Shown here: positions 47,594 through 57,564 of the stretch, in pieces | Layout: every line of letters begins with the position of its first letter | Numbering within the stretch: the first letter of the stretch is position 1 | NCBI GenBank assembly: GCA_023205875.1 | Contig: CP060770.1 | Location: 415,966-479,965, forward strand | Direction: 5' to 3' | Source of the DNA: Chloropicon primus | Lineage: Eukaryota > Chlorophyta > Chloropicophyceae > Chloropicales > Chloropicaceae | DNA: 64,000 bases | Translations under genes and position numbers: made by a program | The notes under the pieces: generated by a model | What the model was told of the DNA's origin: nothing | Seen by the model: the letters and a program-made list of their open reading frames with translations, nothing else | Database searches by the model: none

Positions 47594-47668
47594 TGTCTCG
47601 TCGGGTTCTCACACGACCATGAGAACCCAGGTTTAAACTAAGTGTGACCAAAACCTTATCCTCCACTA

Positions 47669-47676
47669 TATTTATA
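47669..47676 (-). promoter_or_regulatory. TATA box of the multicopper oxidase gene
   Basis: The minus strand reads TTTTTATAAATATAGTGGAG, with TATAAATA centred about 80 bp upstream of the start codon at 47593. It is the clearest TATA-like match upstream of a gene start that I noticed in the window. Confidence 0.55.
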
Positions 47677-48081
47677 AAAAGGTTATCAATAAGACAGCAG
47701 ACGTTACATTCAATCGAGGAAAGGGAAACGGAAACGGAGAGAGAGAGAGAGAGAGAGCAGGGAAGAGAGAGATCGAGGGGAGGAGGAGGCTTGAGATCAA
47801 CCCAATCGTCGGTCCAGGGACAACGGCGCCATGGCGGGGTTTTCTCTCTCCTCGCTTCTCCTCGCTTCCTCAGAAAAAGTAATGTCTCGTGGAGAATTAT
47901 CTTTCGGTTTTCGAGTATAACGAACGTCTCCTAGAGAAATTGTCGTTCGTGGCTCCAAACTGTTTGAATCCAGGCTGTGGATCAGACGAAACGCGAGGAG
48001 TGGCGAAGAGGTGAGAAAGGGGACCGATCTGGACGACGAGGACGAGGATGAAACACTAAGGGAAGGAGACAGACGTGTTCT

Positions 48082-48107
48082 ACTTCTCTTTCTCTTTCGA
48101 ATGAGCC
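48082..48107 (-). promoter_or_regulatory. TTCGAAAGAG-type element upstream of the LETM1-like gene
   Basis: The minus strand reads GGGCTCATTCGAAAGAGAAA then GAGAAG, about 95-120 bp upstream of the plus-strand start at 48200. The element is flipped together with the gene, which supports a fixed orientation. A strong acceptor-like TTTTTTTTGTTCAG lies between it and the ATG. Confidence 0.55.
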
Positions 48108-48199
48108 CGAACTTGCTTGGAATGGCGGAGGAATGACTTGAGGACACGCCACTAACGCGAGATGTTCATCCTTCCTTCTTTTTTTTGTTCAGCATCAGC

Positions 48200-50467
48200 A
48201 TGGTGTCGGAATCCCTCCACCGGAGGAACGGCAAGAGGGTCTACGGCAAGGTCGGGACGAGGAGGTCCTGGTGCGACCGGAAGCCACGACCAGGAACGAG
48301 GAAACCGAATGCGGAGGCGCTCTGGGAAGGGAAGAGGCGTCCAGGCCTGTGGACTTGGAGGAGAAGTCTGGTGGCCTCATCTTCCTCATCTTCCTCATCT
48401 TCCTCATCATCCTCGTCCTCGTCCTCGCCTTCGTCGAGTCAGGCGCCTCCATCGCTCCCGTGGGAGACTCAACTCGGCGTGGACGCCCTGACGGACGAGG
48501 GGAAGCTGAAGCAGGCGGTGGTGGAGAGCGAGAGCCGGTTGAGGTATCTCGAGGCGCTGGTGACGCTCAGGACGCTGTACCGGACTTTTTTGCGTGCCCA
48601 GTACTGGATAGACCAGCCGAGGCCGGTGATGGAAATATTTCTGGACAAGAGAACGAGTATGGGATCGCGCAACAGTCAGGACGGTGGTTCGGACACGGGT
48701 TCGGACCCGTCGGTGGAGTCCAACAACGGGGAGGTGGACGAGGAGGAGGCCCTCGCCTTCGCCCTGGACGCCTTGGCGGAGATGGCCCTGACCTCGGACC
48801 AGCTCAGCACCCAGCTGTATAACGTGCCCGCTGGGTTCTCTGCCGTGTTCGAGTCCCTGTCGTCCTTGGACCTCGCCGAGAAGGCCCCGCTCTCCGTCGA
48901 GAATGTGATCATCACGTTTGGAACTGAGCTCTTGGAGGAGCTCGCCTCTCGGCTGGACGAGGAGCTTGATGCTCTTCCGTACGCCACCAAGAAGGAGGCG
49001 TGGGTCGCGGTCAGGAAGCTCATCACGAACGAGGAGATGGACGACGAGGACACGAACCAGCATAGCCAGAGCAGGGCGAGCCCGAAGCTGAGGGAGAGGT
49101 CGATATTGGCGGGGAGGACGGCCTTCAGGCGCGTGATTAGGGCAGAGAAGGCCGCGGAGAAGCTTGTGGAGAGGGTGAGAGCAACGACGTTCTCCAAGGG
49201 AGTCGTGGTCGTCGACGGCAGTGGAGAGTCGTCGGAGGGCATCACTACGGGCCAGGCGGCGAGCTACATGAAGGACGTCTGGATCAGGCTCAACGGAGGC
49301 GGAAAAACGGGGCTTGACCTCGTCCCTCTGCCAGAGAACCTCCCCAGGCCCGCTAAAATCTCCGAGGAGGCGAAGAAGGCTTTTACCATGGGTTCCCCCT
49401 CGGAGCTCATCTCCATCTCGGTGGACAAGCTCGATAAGGAGCTCAAGGTGGCGAGCAAGGCCAGGGAGACCAAGTTGAGGACCGCTGGAGTCCTGGAGAG
49501 GGCCAGGATGGCATCGCTCTCCCGTTCCACTTCGACGGAGGGCGACAATAACGGCGGCGCGAGGCCGTCCAGCCTGAAGGAGGCGGAGGAGAACGTCAAC
49601 AACCTCAGGATGCAGCTGGCGCTGAAGACGTTACAGCTCGAGATGAGGCTCGTGTTCGAGTACCTGGAGAAGGAAGCCATCCAGATTATTGATGAGAACG
49701 GCAACTTTCTGCCGTGGCGCCGAGGAAGCAGCGAGGAGCTGACCCTGCTGCTGGCGGAGTTTGGCTTGCTGGACAGGAAGACCACCTCGCTGATCGGGAA
49801 GGACATGAACAAGCTGAGCGAGGAAGCGAAGGAGCTCCTCGGCGAGCTGGCGGTCGACGTTCCGGACTTGAGGATGAGGCTGGGCATCACCGACAACGAG
49901 GTCGTCTACATGTCCCTGGACACCCGAATCAAGAACCTTGTCCTGATGGGCGAGGAGTCGGTGGAGAAGGTCAAGGACGGTTTCATCTTCATGGGGACGG
50001 GGAGTAAGCTCCTTGTGACTGACATTGCGACGTGCGGCAAGCTCTTCTGGAGGGCCTTGCTCGGGGGGACCCTGCAGCCGAGGGAGGTGGAAACGCTCAG
50101 AAGGACGGCGAGGGATGTCCTGACGTTCGTGCCCTTCATTGTGATCCTGATCCTGCCTATCACCCCAGTCGGCCACGTTTTGGTCTTTTCCTTCATCCAG
50201 CAGAACTTCCCTGCTCTCTTCCCTTCGCAGTTCACATCCGCGAGACAGAAGTCCATGAGAAGGTACGAGGACCTGAAGAAGCAGCTCGATTCGGTCATGG
50301 AGCAGGAGGGCCTGAAGTGGAGGGAGGAGCAGTTCAACAAGGCCGTGGAGGCCGTGGAGGCGCTCACGGCAAATGTTTCCTCGAAGAAGGAGGACAAGAA
50401 GAAGATCTCGCTGCTGGAAGAGTCCCTCGGGGAGGTCACCAGCGGCACCCCGGAGAGGGAAGCGTAG
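48200..50467 (+). CDS. LETM1-like domain protein, probably organellar
   Basis: A 755-residue protein starting MVSESLHRRNGKRVYGKVGT. The first 60 residues are basic and Ser-rich (a poly-Ser run from TCC repeats), like a plastid or mitochondrial targeting peptide. The middle is helical and charged. The LETM1-like domain is near the C-terminus (about 630-690): LRRTARDVLTFVPFIVILIL with PITPVGHVLVF, then FPALFPSQFTSARQKSMRRY. The membrane segment and following region match LETM1-type proteins that affect ion exchange in mitochondria or plastids. No EF hand is visible. A Lys/Glu-rich helix ends the protein. TGTAA lies at 50605-50609. Confidence 0.82.
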   Translation: MVSESLHRRNGKRVYGKVGTRRSWCDRKPRPGTRKPNAEALWEGKRRPGLWTWRRSLVASSSSSSSSSSSSSSSSSPSSSQAPPSLPWETQLGVDALTDEGKLKQAVVESESRLRYLEALVTLRTLYRTFLRAQYWIDQPRPVMEIFLDKRTSMGSRNSQDGGSDTGSDPSVESNNGEVDEEEALAFALDALAEMALTSDQLSTQLYNVPAGFSAVFESLSSLDLAEKAPLSVENVIITFGTELLEELASRLDEELDALPYATKKEAWVAVRKLITNEEMDDEDTNQHSQSRASPKLRERSILAGRTAFRRVIRAEKAAEKLVERVRATTFSKGVVVVDGSGESSEGITTGQAASYMKDVWIRLNGGGKTGLDLVPLPENLPRPAKISEEAKKAFTMGSPSELISISVDKLDKELKVASKARETKLRTAGVLERARMASLSRSTSTEGDNNGGARPSSLKEAEENVNNLRMQLALKTLQLEMRLVFEYLEKEAIQIIDENGNFLPWRRGSSEELTLLLAEFGLLDRKTTSLIGKDMNKLSEEAKELLGELAVDVPDLRMRLGITDNEVVYMSLDTRIKNLVLMGEESVEKVKDGFIFMGTGSKLLVTDIATCGKLFWRALLGGTLQPREVETLRRTARDVLTFVPFIVILILPITPVGHVLVFSFIQQNFPALFPSQFTSARQKSMRRYEDLKKQLDSVMEQEGLKWREEQFNKAVEAVEALTANVSSKKEDKKKISLLEESLGEVTSGTPEREA

Positions 50468-50658
50468 TAGGGGGAGAGGGAAGCGTAGTAGGGGGAGAGG
50501 GATCGGGAACGAGTAGTGGTGTCAAAATGGGAAGCGGAAAGCCGCCAAGTCCCAGCCTTTATTAAGTATTGCTTTTTGACAGTCGTGTGTGTGTGTATAA
50601 CAAGTGTAACAACCAAGCCATTCTATGACGAATACGACGACGACGGCGTGCCAGCAGT

Positions 50659-52212
50659 CTACTCGTTGGTCATGTCCTCGGGCCTGACCCACTTGTCGAA
50701 CTCCTCCTCGGTCAGGTGCCCAAGCTTCATTCCAGCCTGCTTGAGGGTGGTTCCCTCCTTGTGCGCGAGCTTGGCGATCGCGGCAGCCTTGTCGTATCCA
50801 ATGTGCTGGTTCAGGGCAGTGACAAGCATAAGAGAGCTCTGCATGAGGTGCTCTATTCTGTCCTTGTTGGGCTCGATGCCAACGACGCACTTGTCCGAGA
50901 AGCTCACGCACAAGTCAGCGAGCAAGTACACGGACTGCAAGTTGGTGTAAGCCATCAGGGGCTTGGCCACGTTCAACTCGAAGGTGGAGCCAGTGGCACC
51001 TCCAAGGCAGACAGCCATGTCGTTTCCGATGACCCTGCTGCAAACCATGAGGGCAGCCTCGCACTGGGTTGGGTTGACCTTTCCGGGCATGATGCTGCTT
51101 CCCGGCTCGTTCGCGGGGAGGTTCAACTCCGCGAGTCCTGCCCTAGGACCGCTGCCCAGAAAGCGAATGTCGTTGCTAATCTTCAAAAGGGACAGGGCGA
51201 TGGTCTTAAGCGCGCCTCCGAGCTGTGCCTGGGCGTCGTGGGCGGCGAGGGACTCGAACTTGTTCGGCGCGGTCACGAAGGGAAGGCCGGTGAGCTCGGC
51301 CACGTGGGACGCGACCGTCTCCGCGTACTTTGGGTGGGTGTTCAGCCCCGTGCCCACGGCGGTTCCACCGAGAGCGAGGTCGTAAAGGTCGTCCAGCGCC
51401 TGCTGGGCCCTCTTCAGGGACATGTCCATCTGGTGAACGTACCCGGAGAACTCCTGGGAGAGGGTCAGGGGGGTGGCGTCCATGAGATGCGTCCTGCCGA
51501 TCTTGATAATGCCCTTGAACTCCTCTTGCTTCTTCGCCAGGTGGGTCCTGAGGTAAGTCAGGGAGGGAAGCAGCCTGTCGTGAACAGCCAAGGCTGTGGC
51601 GATGCTCATGGCGGCCGGGAAGGTGTCGTTCGAGCTCTGGCTCATGTTGACGTGGTCGTTCGGGTGGACTGGCGACTTGGATCCGACCTCCCCGCCCATC
51701 AACTGGATGGCCCTGTTGCTGATCACCTCGTTGACGTTCATGTTCGTCTGGGTGCCACTTCCGGTCTGCCAAACGACCAGGGGGAAGTGAGCGTCGAGCT
51801 TTCCCTCGAAGACCTCCTTGGCGGCAGCCTGGATGTTCTTGGACAAGTTGGCGTCCAGCTTGCCCAAAGCCTCGTTCGTGGAAGCGCAAGCGTGCTTCAC
51901 GATTCCCATGCTCCTGACCACGGGCACAGGGATCCTCTCCCCGCCAATCTTGAAGTTGTCCTTGGACCTCTGGGTCTGCGCCCCCCACAACACCTTGGCA
52001 GGCACCTTGACCTTCCCCATAGTATCGCTCTCCTCCCTGAACTCCGTTCCCTGCTCATACTCTGGGAACCAGGTCGGGTGCATATCCGTCACGACGCTCA
52101 ACTTGGACATCGTGTCACAAACAATCGTGCTCAAACTTCTCACCAAAGGATTCAAAGTCGTTCGTGCAGCAGTGGATTGATTCGCAGCAACAACAATCCT
52201 CCCTGGGAACAT
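50659..52212 (-). CDS. FUM1: Class II fumarate hydratase
   Basis: A 517-residue fumarase that interconverts fumarate and malate in the TCA cycle. It starts [20 protein letters not shown] at the ATG at 52212. The first 35 residues are basic and hydroxylated, like a mitochondrial presequence. Family signatures are [55 protein letters not shown] (catalytic His region) and [15 protein letters not shown] near residue 370 (mobile loop with catalytic Ser). The C-terminus has [20 protein letters not shown]. The frame upstream of the ATG is a (CCAAAA)n repeat read in translation and is excluded. Confidence 0.95.
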   Translation of the reverse strand: MFPGRIVVAANQSTAARTTLNPLVRSLSTIVCDTMSKLSVVTDMHPTWFPEYEQGTEFREESDTMGKVKVPAKVLWGAQTQRSKDNFKIGGERIPVPVVRSMGIVKHACASTNEALGKLDANLSKNIQAAAKEVFEGKLDAHFPLVVWQTGSGTQTNMNVNEVISNRAIQLMGGEVGSKSPVHPNDHVNMSQSSNDTFPAAMSIATALAVHDRLLPSLTYLRTHLAKKQEEFKGIIKIGRTHLMDATPLTLSQEFSGYVHQMDMSLKRAQQALDDLYDLALGGTAVGTGLNTHPKYAETVASHVAELTGLPFVTAPNKFESLAAHDAQAQLGGALKTIALSLLKISNDIRFLGSGPRAGLAELNLPANEPGSSIMPGKVNPTQCEAALMVCSRVIGNDMAVCLGGATGSTFELNVAKPLMAYTNLQSVYLLADLCVSFSDKCVVGIEPNKDRIEHLMQSSLMLVTALNQHIGYDKAAAIAKLAHKEGTTLKQAGMKLGHLTEEEFDKWVRPEDMTNE

Positions 52213-53188
52213 CAAGAGAACCAAAACCAAAACCAAAACCAAAACCAGGAGGGATCAAAACAAACAAGTGGTTGTTGTGGATGCGGATGCCGGGGACGTA
52301 TTCAATCAATCTGAAAACAAACACGAAGACCAAGCCAAGCCAAGCCAAGCCAAGCCAAGAAGAAGAAGAAGAAAGGAACGAACGAACGAACGAACGAACG
52401 AAGGAATCCTTGCTGGTCAGCATCTGTCCAGAATATCCAAACGGAATCTGAATCGTGAACTGAAACTCTCTCCGTCGAGGAGTCAAACGCCTGGTCGTGA
52501 TTGTCAAGAGGTTCGTAAAGAAGGGACGCAAATCAAGATGAAGCCCTTGGCCATCCTCCTCCTCTTCCTCCTCCTCCTCCTCCTCCTCCTTCCCTTCCGC
52601 CCATGGAGGTAGGCACTTGAGTTGGGTTCATTCCGTGCTCCCTTCCTCATCCTGGGGCCATTTCACTCATGCAATGGCTCTACGGAAAGATCACGAGACG
52701 ATAAAGAGAACAATTGAACCTATCTATTCCTCTTCTCGTCCCTTCCTTTCCTACAACGCCGTCCTTACCTTGCGCCTGGACTCCTCCTCGCCGCTTTTCC
52801 CTTCGCTTTTCATTCTCTTCCTTAACCCCATTCCAAGCCAAATCAAACCATTCCTCACAAGACATCACTTATAGTCGATTCTTCACACAATAACGCGTCT
52901 CTTCCATCCAGAGTCGTTATTTCTTGTTCTCAGAACGTCTTTGACGAAACGTAGTTCTTGTGGTTGATCGTAGTCGAAGTAACTCCTCTTTTCGTACGTA
53001 TTTTTATTGTTACCTTTTTCTATGGTAGTAGTAACGTCTCGTAGGGTATATTTGTTTCTGGTGTTGTCGGAGGCGCCACAATGGCGGCGGCAGAGGACCA
53101 GCGGAGCGGCGACTGACGCAAGAGGCGGCGAGCACGAAGAGAGCACACACGAAGAGAGAGAGGAGAGAACACGAGAGGTGAGGAGGGT
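52213..53188. other. Bidirectional promoter region with simple repeats
   Basis: This gap lies between the divergent fumarase and eIF4B genes. Tracts are (CAAAAC)n at 52219-52247, (AAGCC)n at 52332-52357, (GAAC)n at 52377-52402 and (CCT)n at 52555-52592. A weak TTCGAAAGAG-type element (GGCTCTACGGAAAGATCACG then AGACGA) lies at 52677-52702, oriented toward fumarase. There is no supported gene. Confidence 0.5.
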
Positions 53189-55390
53189 ATGGCGTGGGGA
53201 CAGAACGCATGGGCGACCGAGGTGGAGGAGGAGGAGAAGCACCGGGAAGAGGAACAGCAAGAGAAGGAAGAACAGGACCAGGAACAAGGAGGAGAGGACA
53301 AGGGGGATGCGAAGCCTAAGGCTTACGTCCCGCCAACGAGGAGTGCAGGATATGGTACGGGATTGAGGCCAGAGCAGACGCCTAATGTTGAGGATACCGC
53401 TTCGTTTCCTACCCTTGGGGATGCCGCCAACGTCGTCGTCACCAAGAAGGAGAAGAAGAAGAAGCAGGTGCTGAGCTTAGGCGAGTTTCAATCCTCAAGC
53501 GGAGCGTCAGAGGGCTACGGCGGTGGAGGAGGCTATGGTGGTGGAGGAGGCTACGGCGGTGGAGGAGGCTACGGCGGTGGAGGAGGCTATGGTGGAGGAG
53601 GGAGGTACGGTGGAGGGAGGTACGGTGGAGGGAGCCAGTCCAGGATGACCGACGACCAGATACTCTTGTCCTTGCCAAGTGGACCCAGCTCCGCGCCGGC
53701 GGATGGACCGGACGGGCCAGGAGGTGGACTCGGAGGCGCCTTCAAGCAGTACGGTGGCGACAGGTACGGCGACAGGGGTGGAGACCGCGATGGTGGAAGG
53801 GGCGGATACGGTGGTGACAGAGGTGGGTTCGGTGGTGACAGAGGTGGGTTCGGTGGTGACAGAGGTGGGTTCGGTGGTGACAGAGGTGGGTTCGGTGGTG
53901 ACAGAGGTGGGTTCGGTGGTGACAGAGGTGGGTTCGGTGGTGACAGAGGTGGGTACGGTGGTGACAGAGGAGGATACGGTGGCGATAGGGGCGGATACGG
54001 TGGCGATAGGGGCGGATACGGAGACAGAGGTGGATACGGCGATGACCGAAGAGGAGGATACGGTGGCGATAGGGGCGGATACGGAGACAGAGGTGGATAC
54101 GGCGATGACCGAAGAGGAGGATACGGTGGCGATAGGGGCGGATACGGAGACAGAGGTGGATACGGCGATGACCGAAGAGGAGGATACGGAGACAGAGGTG
54201 GATACGGCGATGACCGAAGAGGAGGATACGGAGACAGAGACCGGGACGATGATTACGGCGACCAAAGGGAGTATGAGGAGAGCCGCGCAGACGCCTCTGA
54301 CAACTGGGGCAAGAACAGGCCAAGCAGACCACCACCAGATGAGAGGGATCCCAGGGACCAGGACGACAGGGACGGTTACGGCGATATGCCAGGCCGTGCT
54401 GACACGACTGACAGCTGGAGCACCGGAAAGAAGTTTGTTCCCTCGGGCGACCGCGACGACCCCAGAGACAGGAACTCTGGCGGATTCGGTTCCGAGCGTG
54501 CCCCCTCCGAGGGCAAGTGGGGCAGGAAGCCCTTGCCTGAGGCTCCATCCTCCGAACCCGCCGAGCGTCCCAAGCTTGACTTGAAGCCAAAGTCGGAAGG
54601 GGCTGCCGGTGACGGCAAAGATGCTGCCTACGACAACAAGGCGAGCCCTTTCGGATCTGCAAGGCCTGTCGCGGTGAAGGAAGTCGCGGACAAGCCAAAG
54701 CCCGTGGAGACGACGGAGAGGGACGACGACAGGAAGCAAAGGTACAGAGAGCCAAGGAGAGATGACTACCAGGAGAGAAGGAGGGGCCCCGAGGACAACA
54801 GGGAGAGGCCTGTTCTGAAGCTGGACCCTGTCGCCAAGGAGGGCCACAAGACCTCGGTTGCTGACGAGTACAAGGGCAAGTCCAACCCATTCGGCAGCGC
54901 CAAGCCGAGGGAGTTCAAGCTCGAGGAGCAGGGCCGGGACTGGAGGAAGGAGGACGCCAAGAGCTACGGCACGAGCCACAGGAAGAAGACGAGGGACGAG
55001 AAGCTTCTGTACAAGAAGATTCAGAGGCTCAAGGAGCTCTGCGAGGAGGGCAAGGGCGAGGAGATCTACACGCCCCCACCAAAGAAGGACAAGGATGGCA
55101 ACGAGATCAAGCTGACTTCGAGGAAGGAGGACGGCACCGAGCAGGAGCAGATCACTAACAAGGCCTTGATGGCCAAGCTGGGGGAGAAGCTGGAGCAGCT
55201 TACCTTGAAGCTTGACAGCAAGGTGAGGTACGCAAAGTACGACAAGGACAGGCCCGAGAGGAGAGACAACGAAAGGCGTGGCGGAGCCGATGCAGACAGG
55301 CCCGCGAAGGAAGACGCCGGCGCAACGGAGAGTGGCGAGAAGCCTGAAAAGGACAAGGGCGAGGGCGAGGGTGCCTGGAGGAAAGTGTGA
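53189..55390 (+). CDS. Plant-type eIF4B-like translation factor with RGG repeats
   Basis: A 733-residue protein starting [17 protein letters not shown]. The N-terminal Trp-containing start, [12 protein letters not shown] and [16 protein letters not shown] match plant eIF4B, which helps eIF4A unwind mRNA during cap-dependent initiation. Residues about 110-350 are Gly-rich: YGGGGG runs, then [10 protein letters not shown] runs and [13 protein letters not shown] units, as in RNA-binding RGG domains. The C-terminal half repeats [18 protein letters not shown] motifs seen in plant eIF4B. A helical segment follows ([20 protein letters not shown], then [20 protein letters not shown]). TGTAA lies at 55425-55429. 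Confidence 0.78.
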   Translation: MAWGQNAWATEVEEEEKHREEEQQEKEEQDQEQGGEDKGDAKPKAYVPPTRSAGYGTGLRPEQTPNVEDTASFPTLGDAANVVVTKKEKKKKQVLSLGEFQSSSGASEGYGGGGGYGGGGGYGGGGGYGGGGGYGGGGRYGGGRYGGGSQSRMTDDQILLSLPSGPSSAPADGPDGPGGGLGGAFKQYGGDRYGDRGGDRDGGRGGYGGDRGGFGGDRGGFGGDRGGFGGDRGGFGGDRGGFGGDRGGFGGDRGGYGGDRGGYGGDRGGYGGDRGGYGDRGGYGDDRRGGYGGDRGGYGDRGGYGDDRRGGYGGDRGGYGDRGGYGDDRRGGYGDRGGYGDDRRGGYGDRDRDDDYGDQREYEESRADASDNWGKNRPSRPPPDERDPRDQDDRDGYGDMPGRADTTDSWSTGKKFVPSGDRDDPRDRNSGGFGSERAPSEGKWGRKPLPEAPSSEPAERPKLDLKPKSEGAAGDGKDAAYDNKASPFGSARPVAVKEVADKPKPVETTERDDDRKQRYREPRRDDYQERRRGPEDNRERPVLKLDPVAKEGHKTSVADEYKGKSNPFGSAKPREFKLEEQGRDWRKEDAKSYGTSHRKKTRDEKLLYKKIQRLKELCEEGKGEEIYTPPPKKDKDGNEIKLTSRKEDGTEQEQITNKALMAKLGEKLEQLTLKLDSKVRYAKYDKDRPERRDNERRGGADADRPAKEDAGATESGEKPEKDKGEGEGAWRKV
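53800..54240 (+). repeat. 24-bp and 60-bp coding repeats (RGG tract)
   Basis: GGTGACAGAGGTGGGTTCGG repeats about seven times with a 24-bp period. It is followed by three longer units encoding [20 protein letters not shown]. Units are nearly identical, so the array has expanded recently. Confidence 0.85.
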
Positions 55391-55569
55391 ATTAGTGGCT
55401 TGCCCGCAGACATTAATAGAAGAGTGTAACAAGCGGTTAGTTTATTTTGACGAAACCGAAACTACAGGAAGAAGAAAATGAATGCACGATGCACACCCAC
55501 CCACGCCCACACACACACAAGTGCAGCGGTTATGCTGTAATTCAGAGGGGTGTTTGTTGCCACTCAAAG

Positions 55570-56889
55570 CTAGAGCCCGGCCTTTCCCTTGGCCTTTGTC
55601 ATCTTCTTCCTGGCAAAAAGTTTGGAGAAGATCCATCCCAAGAAAACCAGCGTCTCCACGTAGAGGATCTGCTTTGATTTGTGCTGGAAACTGCTGACCA
55701 GGGCGCAAGCGTCTCGCTTCAGCAAGTTGAGCGCAGTGATTTGGCCCAAGTAGACGGTCCAAGAGCAGTCCCCCATCCACCTGATCACGCTCAGCCACTG
55801 AAAGTGATCAAAGAACAGGACGATGGCGAGAGCCAGAGCGCTTCCCGCGATGTGGTTCAGGATCTCCCAAATGTGTTGCCTGCACGGCTCGCACCCCCCT
55901 GGATGCTTCCTCCAGTGGATCCTATCCATCACCGCGGACACGATCATCGCAAAGGCGGCGAGAGGGACGCTCCACTCCCACCTCTTGATCCTCTTGCGAA
56001 AGGTGGAGAGCCACATCCCGATCAGCGTGTAGCCGACCCACCTGTGCCACCAAGTCAGCGTGTACACAGAGTTGTACATGTTGCAGTCCATGGCGACGCT
56101 GGACGTCATCCGTTCGGTGAGCCCGTGGATCTCCGTGTCCAGGACCTCCCTGGACAGGGAGGCCACCGCAACCATCGGCGGTACCAGGGCTCCGATCAGT
56201 CTCTCCCTGTTCTTCAACAATTGGATGATCACCAGGAGCTGGAGCATGGGGAAGACGAACCATGCTCCACCCATGCATGGCGCGAAACCAAACACCGCGG
56301 AGACCCAAAAAGTGCAGTGCTCCATCACATTGTAGTGATCGATGAAGCCGGAGCCATCGACGTACCTGTACGTCCAGTTGAAGAGGACAAAGGCGTACCA
56401 AGGTTCCAGGAGTATCGAGAACCTGTCCACGAGCTTGTACTTGGAGCTCGCACCGAGACCAGTCATGCCCATCGCGACGAAGAGCATCGCGACTGCGCGA
56501 TCCACGACGTGGTTGTAGAAGAAGTTAGCCTTCCAGCACTTGGAGTGGATGATCATCACGAACACCATGCAGAGGGCCTTGAGTGTCGCGAGGCCAGTCG
56601 AGTACTGGGACTGGGACTGGGACCCACCGACCCCATCTACTCTTGCCCGACTCGGGGCCGCTGCCCTCTCAGTCATCCTGCTCGCGACTGGCGAGACCAG
56701 GAGCGAGAGAGCGAGGACGCCCACCACACTCGAGGCGGAATACCTCGTCCAGTCTGGGTTCGTCCAGGCCGCCCAAGGCAGAACGACTGCTCCCCAAGCG
56801 CACGCCACCAAGGAGCACGCCAGAGCTCCCCGGCTCAGCACACCCATCGCATCGCTCTTCCACCGGTGCGCCCGATGCTTAAGCTCCAT
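55570..56889 (-). CDS. Multi-pass membrane acyltransferase (acyltransferase-3 type)
   Basis: A 439-residue protein starting MELKHRAHRWKSDAMGVLSR at the ATG at 56889. It has about ten hydrophobic segments, such as LVACAWGAVVLPWAAW, VVGVLALSLLVSPV and ALALAIVLFFDHFQWLSVIR. The conserved early helix with YSTGLATLKALCMVFVMIIH contains the His that acyltransferase-3 enzymes carry near the start of the first core helix. SWTVYLGQ near the end matches the S-[FY]-x-[IV]-[YF]-L-x-[HQ] segment of that family. These enzymes acylate sugars or lipids. The acceptor here is unknown. The C-terminal tail is very basic (FARKKMTKAKGKAGL). Confidence 0.65.
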   Translation of the reverse strand: MELKHRAHRWKSDAMGVLSRGALACSLVACAWGAVVLPWAAWTNPDWTRYSASSVVGVLALSLLVSPVASRMTERAAAPSRARVDGVGGSQSQSQYSTGLATLKALCMVFVMIIHSKCWKANFFYNHVVDRAVAMLFVAMGMTGLGASSKYKLVDRFSILLEPWYAFVLFNWTYRYVDGSGFIDHYNVMEHCTFWVSAVFGFAPCMGGAWFVFPMLQLLVIIQLLKNRERLIGALVPPMVAVASLSREVLDTEIHGLTERMTSSVAMDCNMYNSVYTLTWWHRWVGYTLIGMWLSTFRKRIKRWEWSVPLAAFAMIVSAVMDRIHWRKHPGGCEPCRQHIWEILNHIAGSALALAIVLFFDHFQWLSVIRWMGDCSWTVYLGQITALNLLKRDACALVSSFQHKSKQILYVETLVFLGWIFSKLFARKKMTKAKGKAGL

Positions 56890-57564
56890 CACCACTGCCT
56901 CCTCGCCAAGAAAATGTTCACAAGTGGAAGCACAAGATGAAGGTGAAGCTGATGTCTCTCTTGCCTACAACCGGAGACTCCTTTTCGATCCCAAGGCCAG
57001 AGCTGCACGTGGGACGAGGTCAAGGCACTTGGGTTGATGTGGCGTCACACACTCTCTCACACTCTCTCCCCCCCTTCCCTTCCTCCCCCCCTTCCCTCCT
57101 CCCGGGTATCGTATGGTATGGTATTGCTTGACAACCCCTTGCCTTGAGTTCCCAAGGTCCCACCTTTTTGCGTTTCTCCAAGGGAAGGAGGGCCCACTAA
57201 TGGAATTGGATTGGATTGGATTGGATTCTTTGCCTCAAGAGTGATCCTCCCTTGCTCCTGCTCCTCCCTTGCTCCTCCCTTCCTTGCTCCTCCCTCTCTC
57301 TCTCTCTCGTCTCTGGCACCTAAAACCTAAAACCTAAAACCTAAAACCTAAACCTACCAGCAGCGCGTGGGCCACACCGCGCCTCTGTGCGGCCGCTTTC
57401 ACTCCACGGCGGAGAAAAGAAACCCGAGGGGGGATCACTCACTGGATAGACGGAGACGAGACGTTTCATCCACAACAACGACATCTTCATCATCTTCATC
57501 ATCTTCATCATCTTCATCATCTTCATCATCTTCATCAAGGGAGGCGAGGTGGAGGCGACCGACG
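56890..57564. other. Intergenic region with telomere-like and trinucleotide repeats
   Basis: The gap lies between the divergent acyltransferase and aldo-keto reductase genes. It contains GGATTGGATT repeats near 57207-57228, a (TC)n tract at 57293-57309, a telomere-like block (listed separately) and (CATCTT)n with CAT at 57482-57537. Confidence 0.55.
57318..57357. repeat. Interstitial telomere-like (CCTAAAA)n block
   Basis: Five near-perfect CCTAAA[A] units run in a row, about 6.4 kb from the right end of the window. The same heptamer appears as TTTTAGG near 63800-63875 on the opposite strand. Confidence 0.85.

Noticed and set aside
53507-55432. A 641-codon minus-strand frame opposite eIF4B
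   Set aside because: It is the antisense translation of Gly-rich repeats and of the charged C-terminus. The plus-strand frame matches plant eIF4B features.
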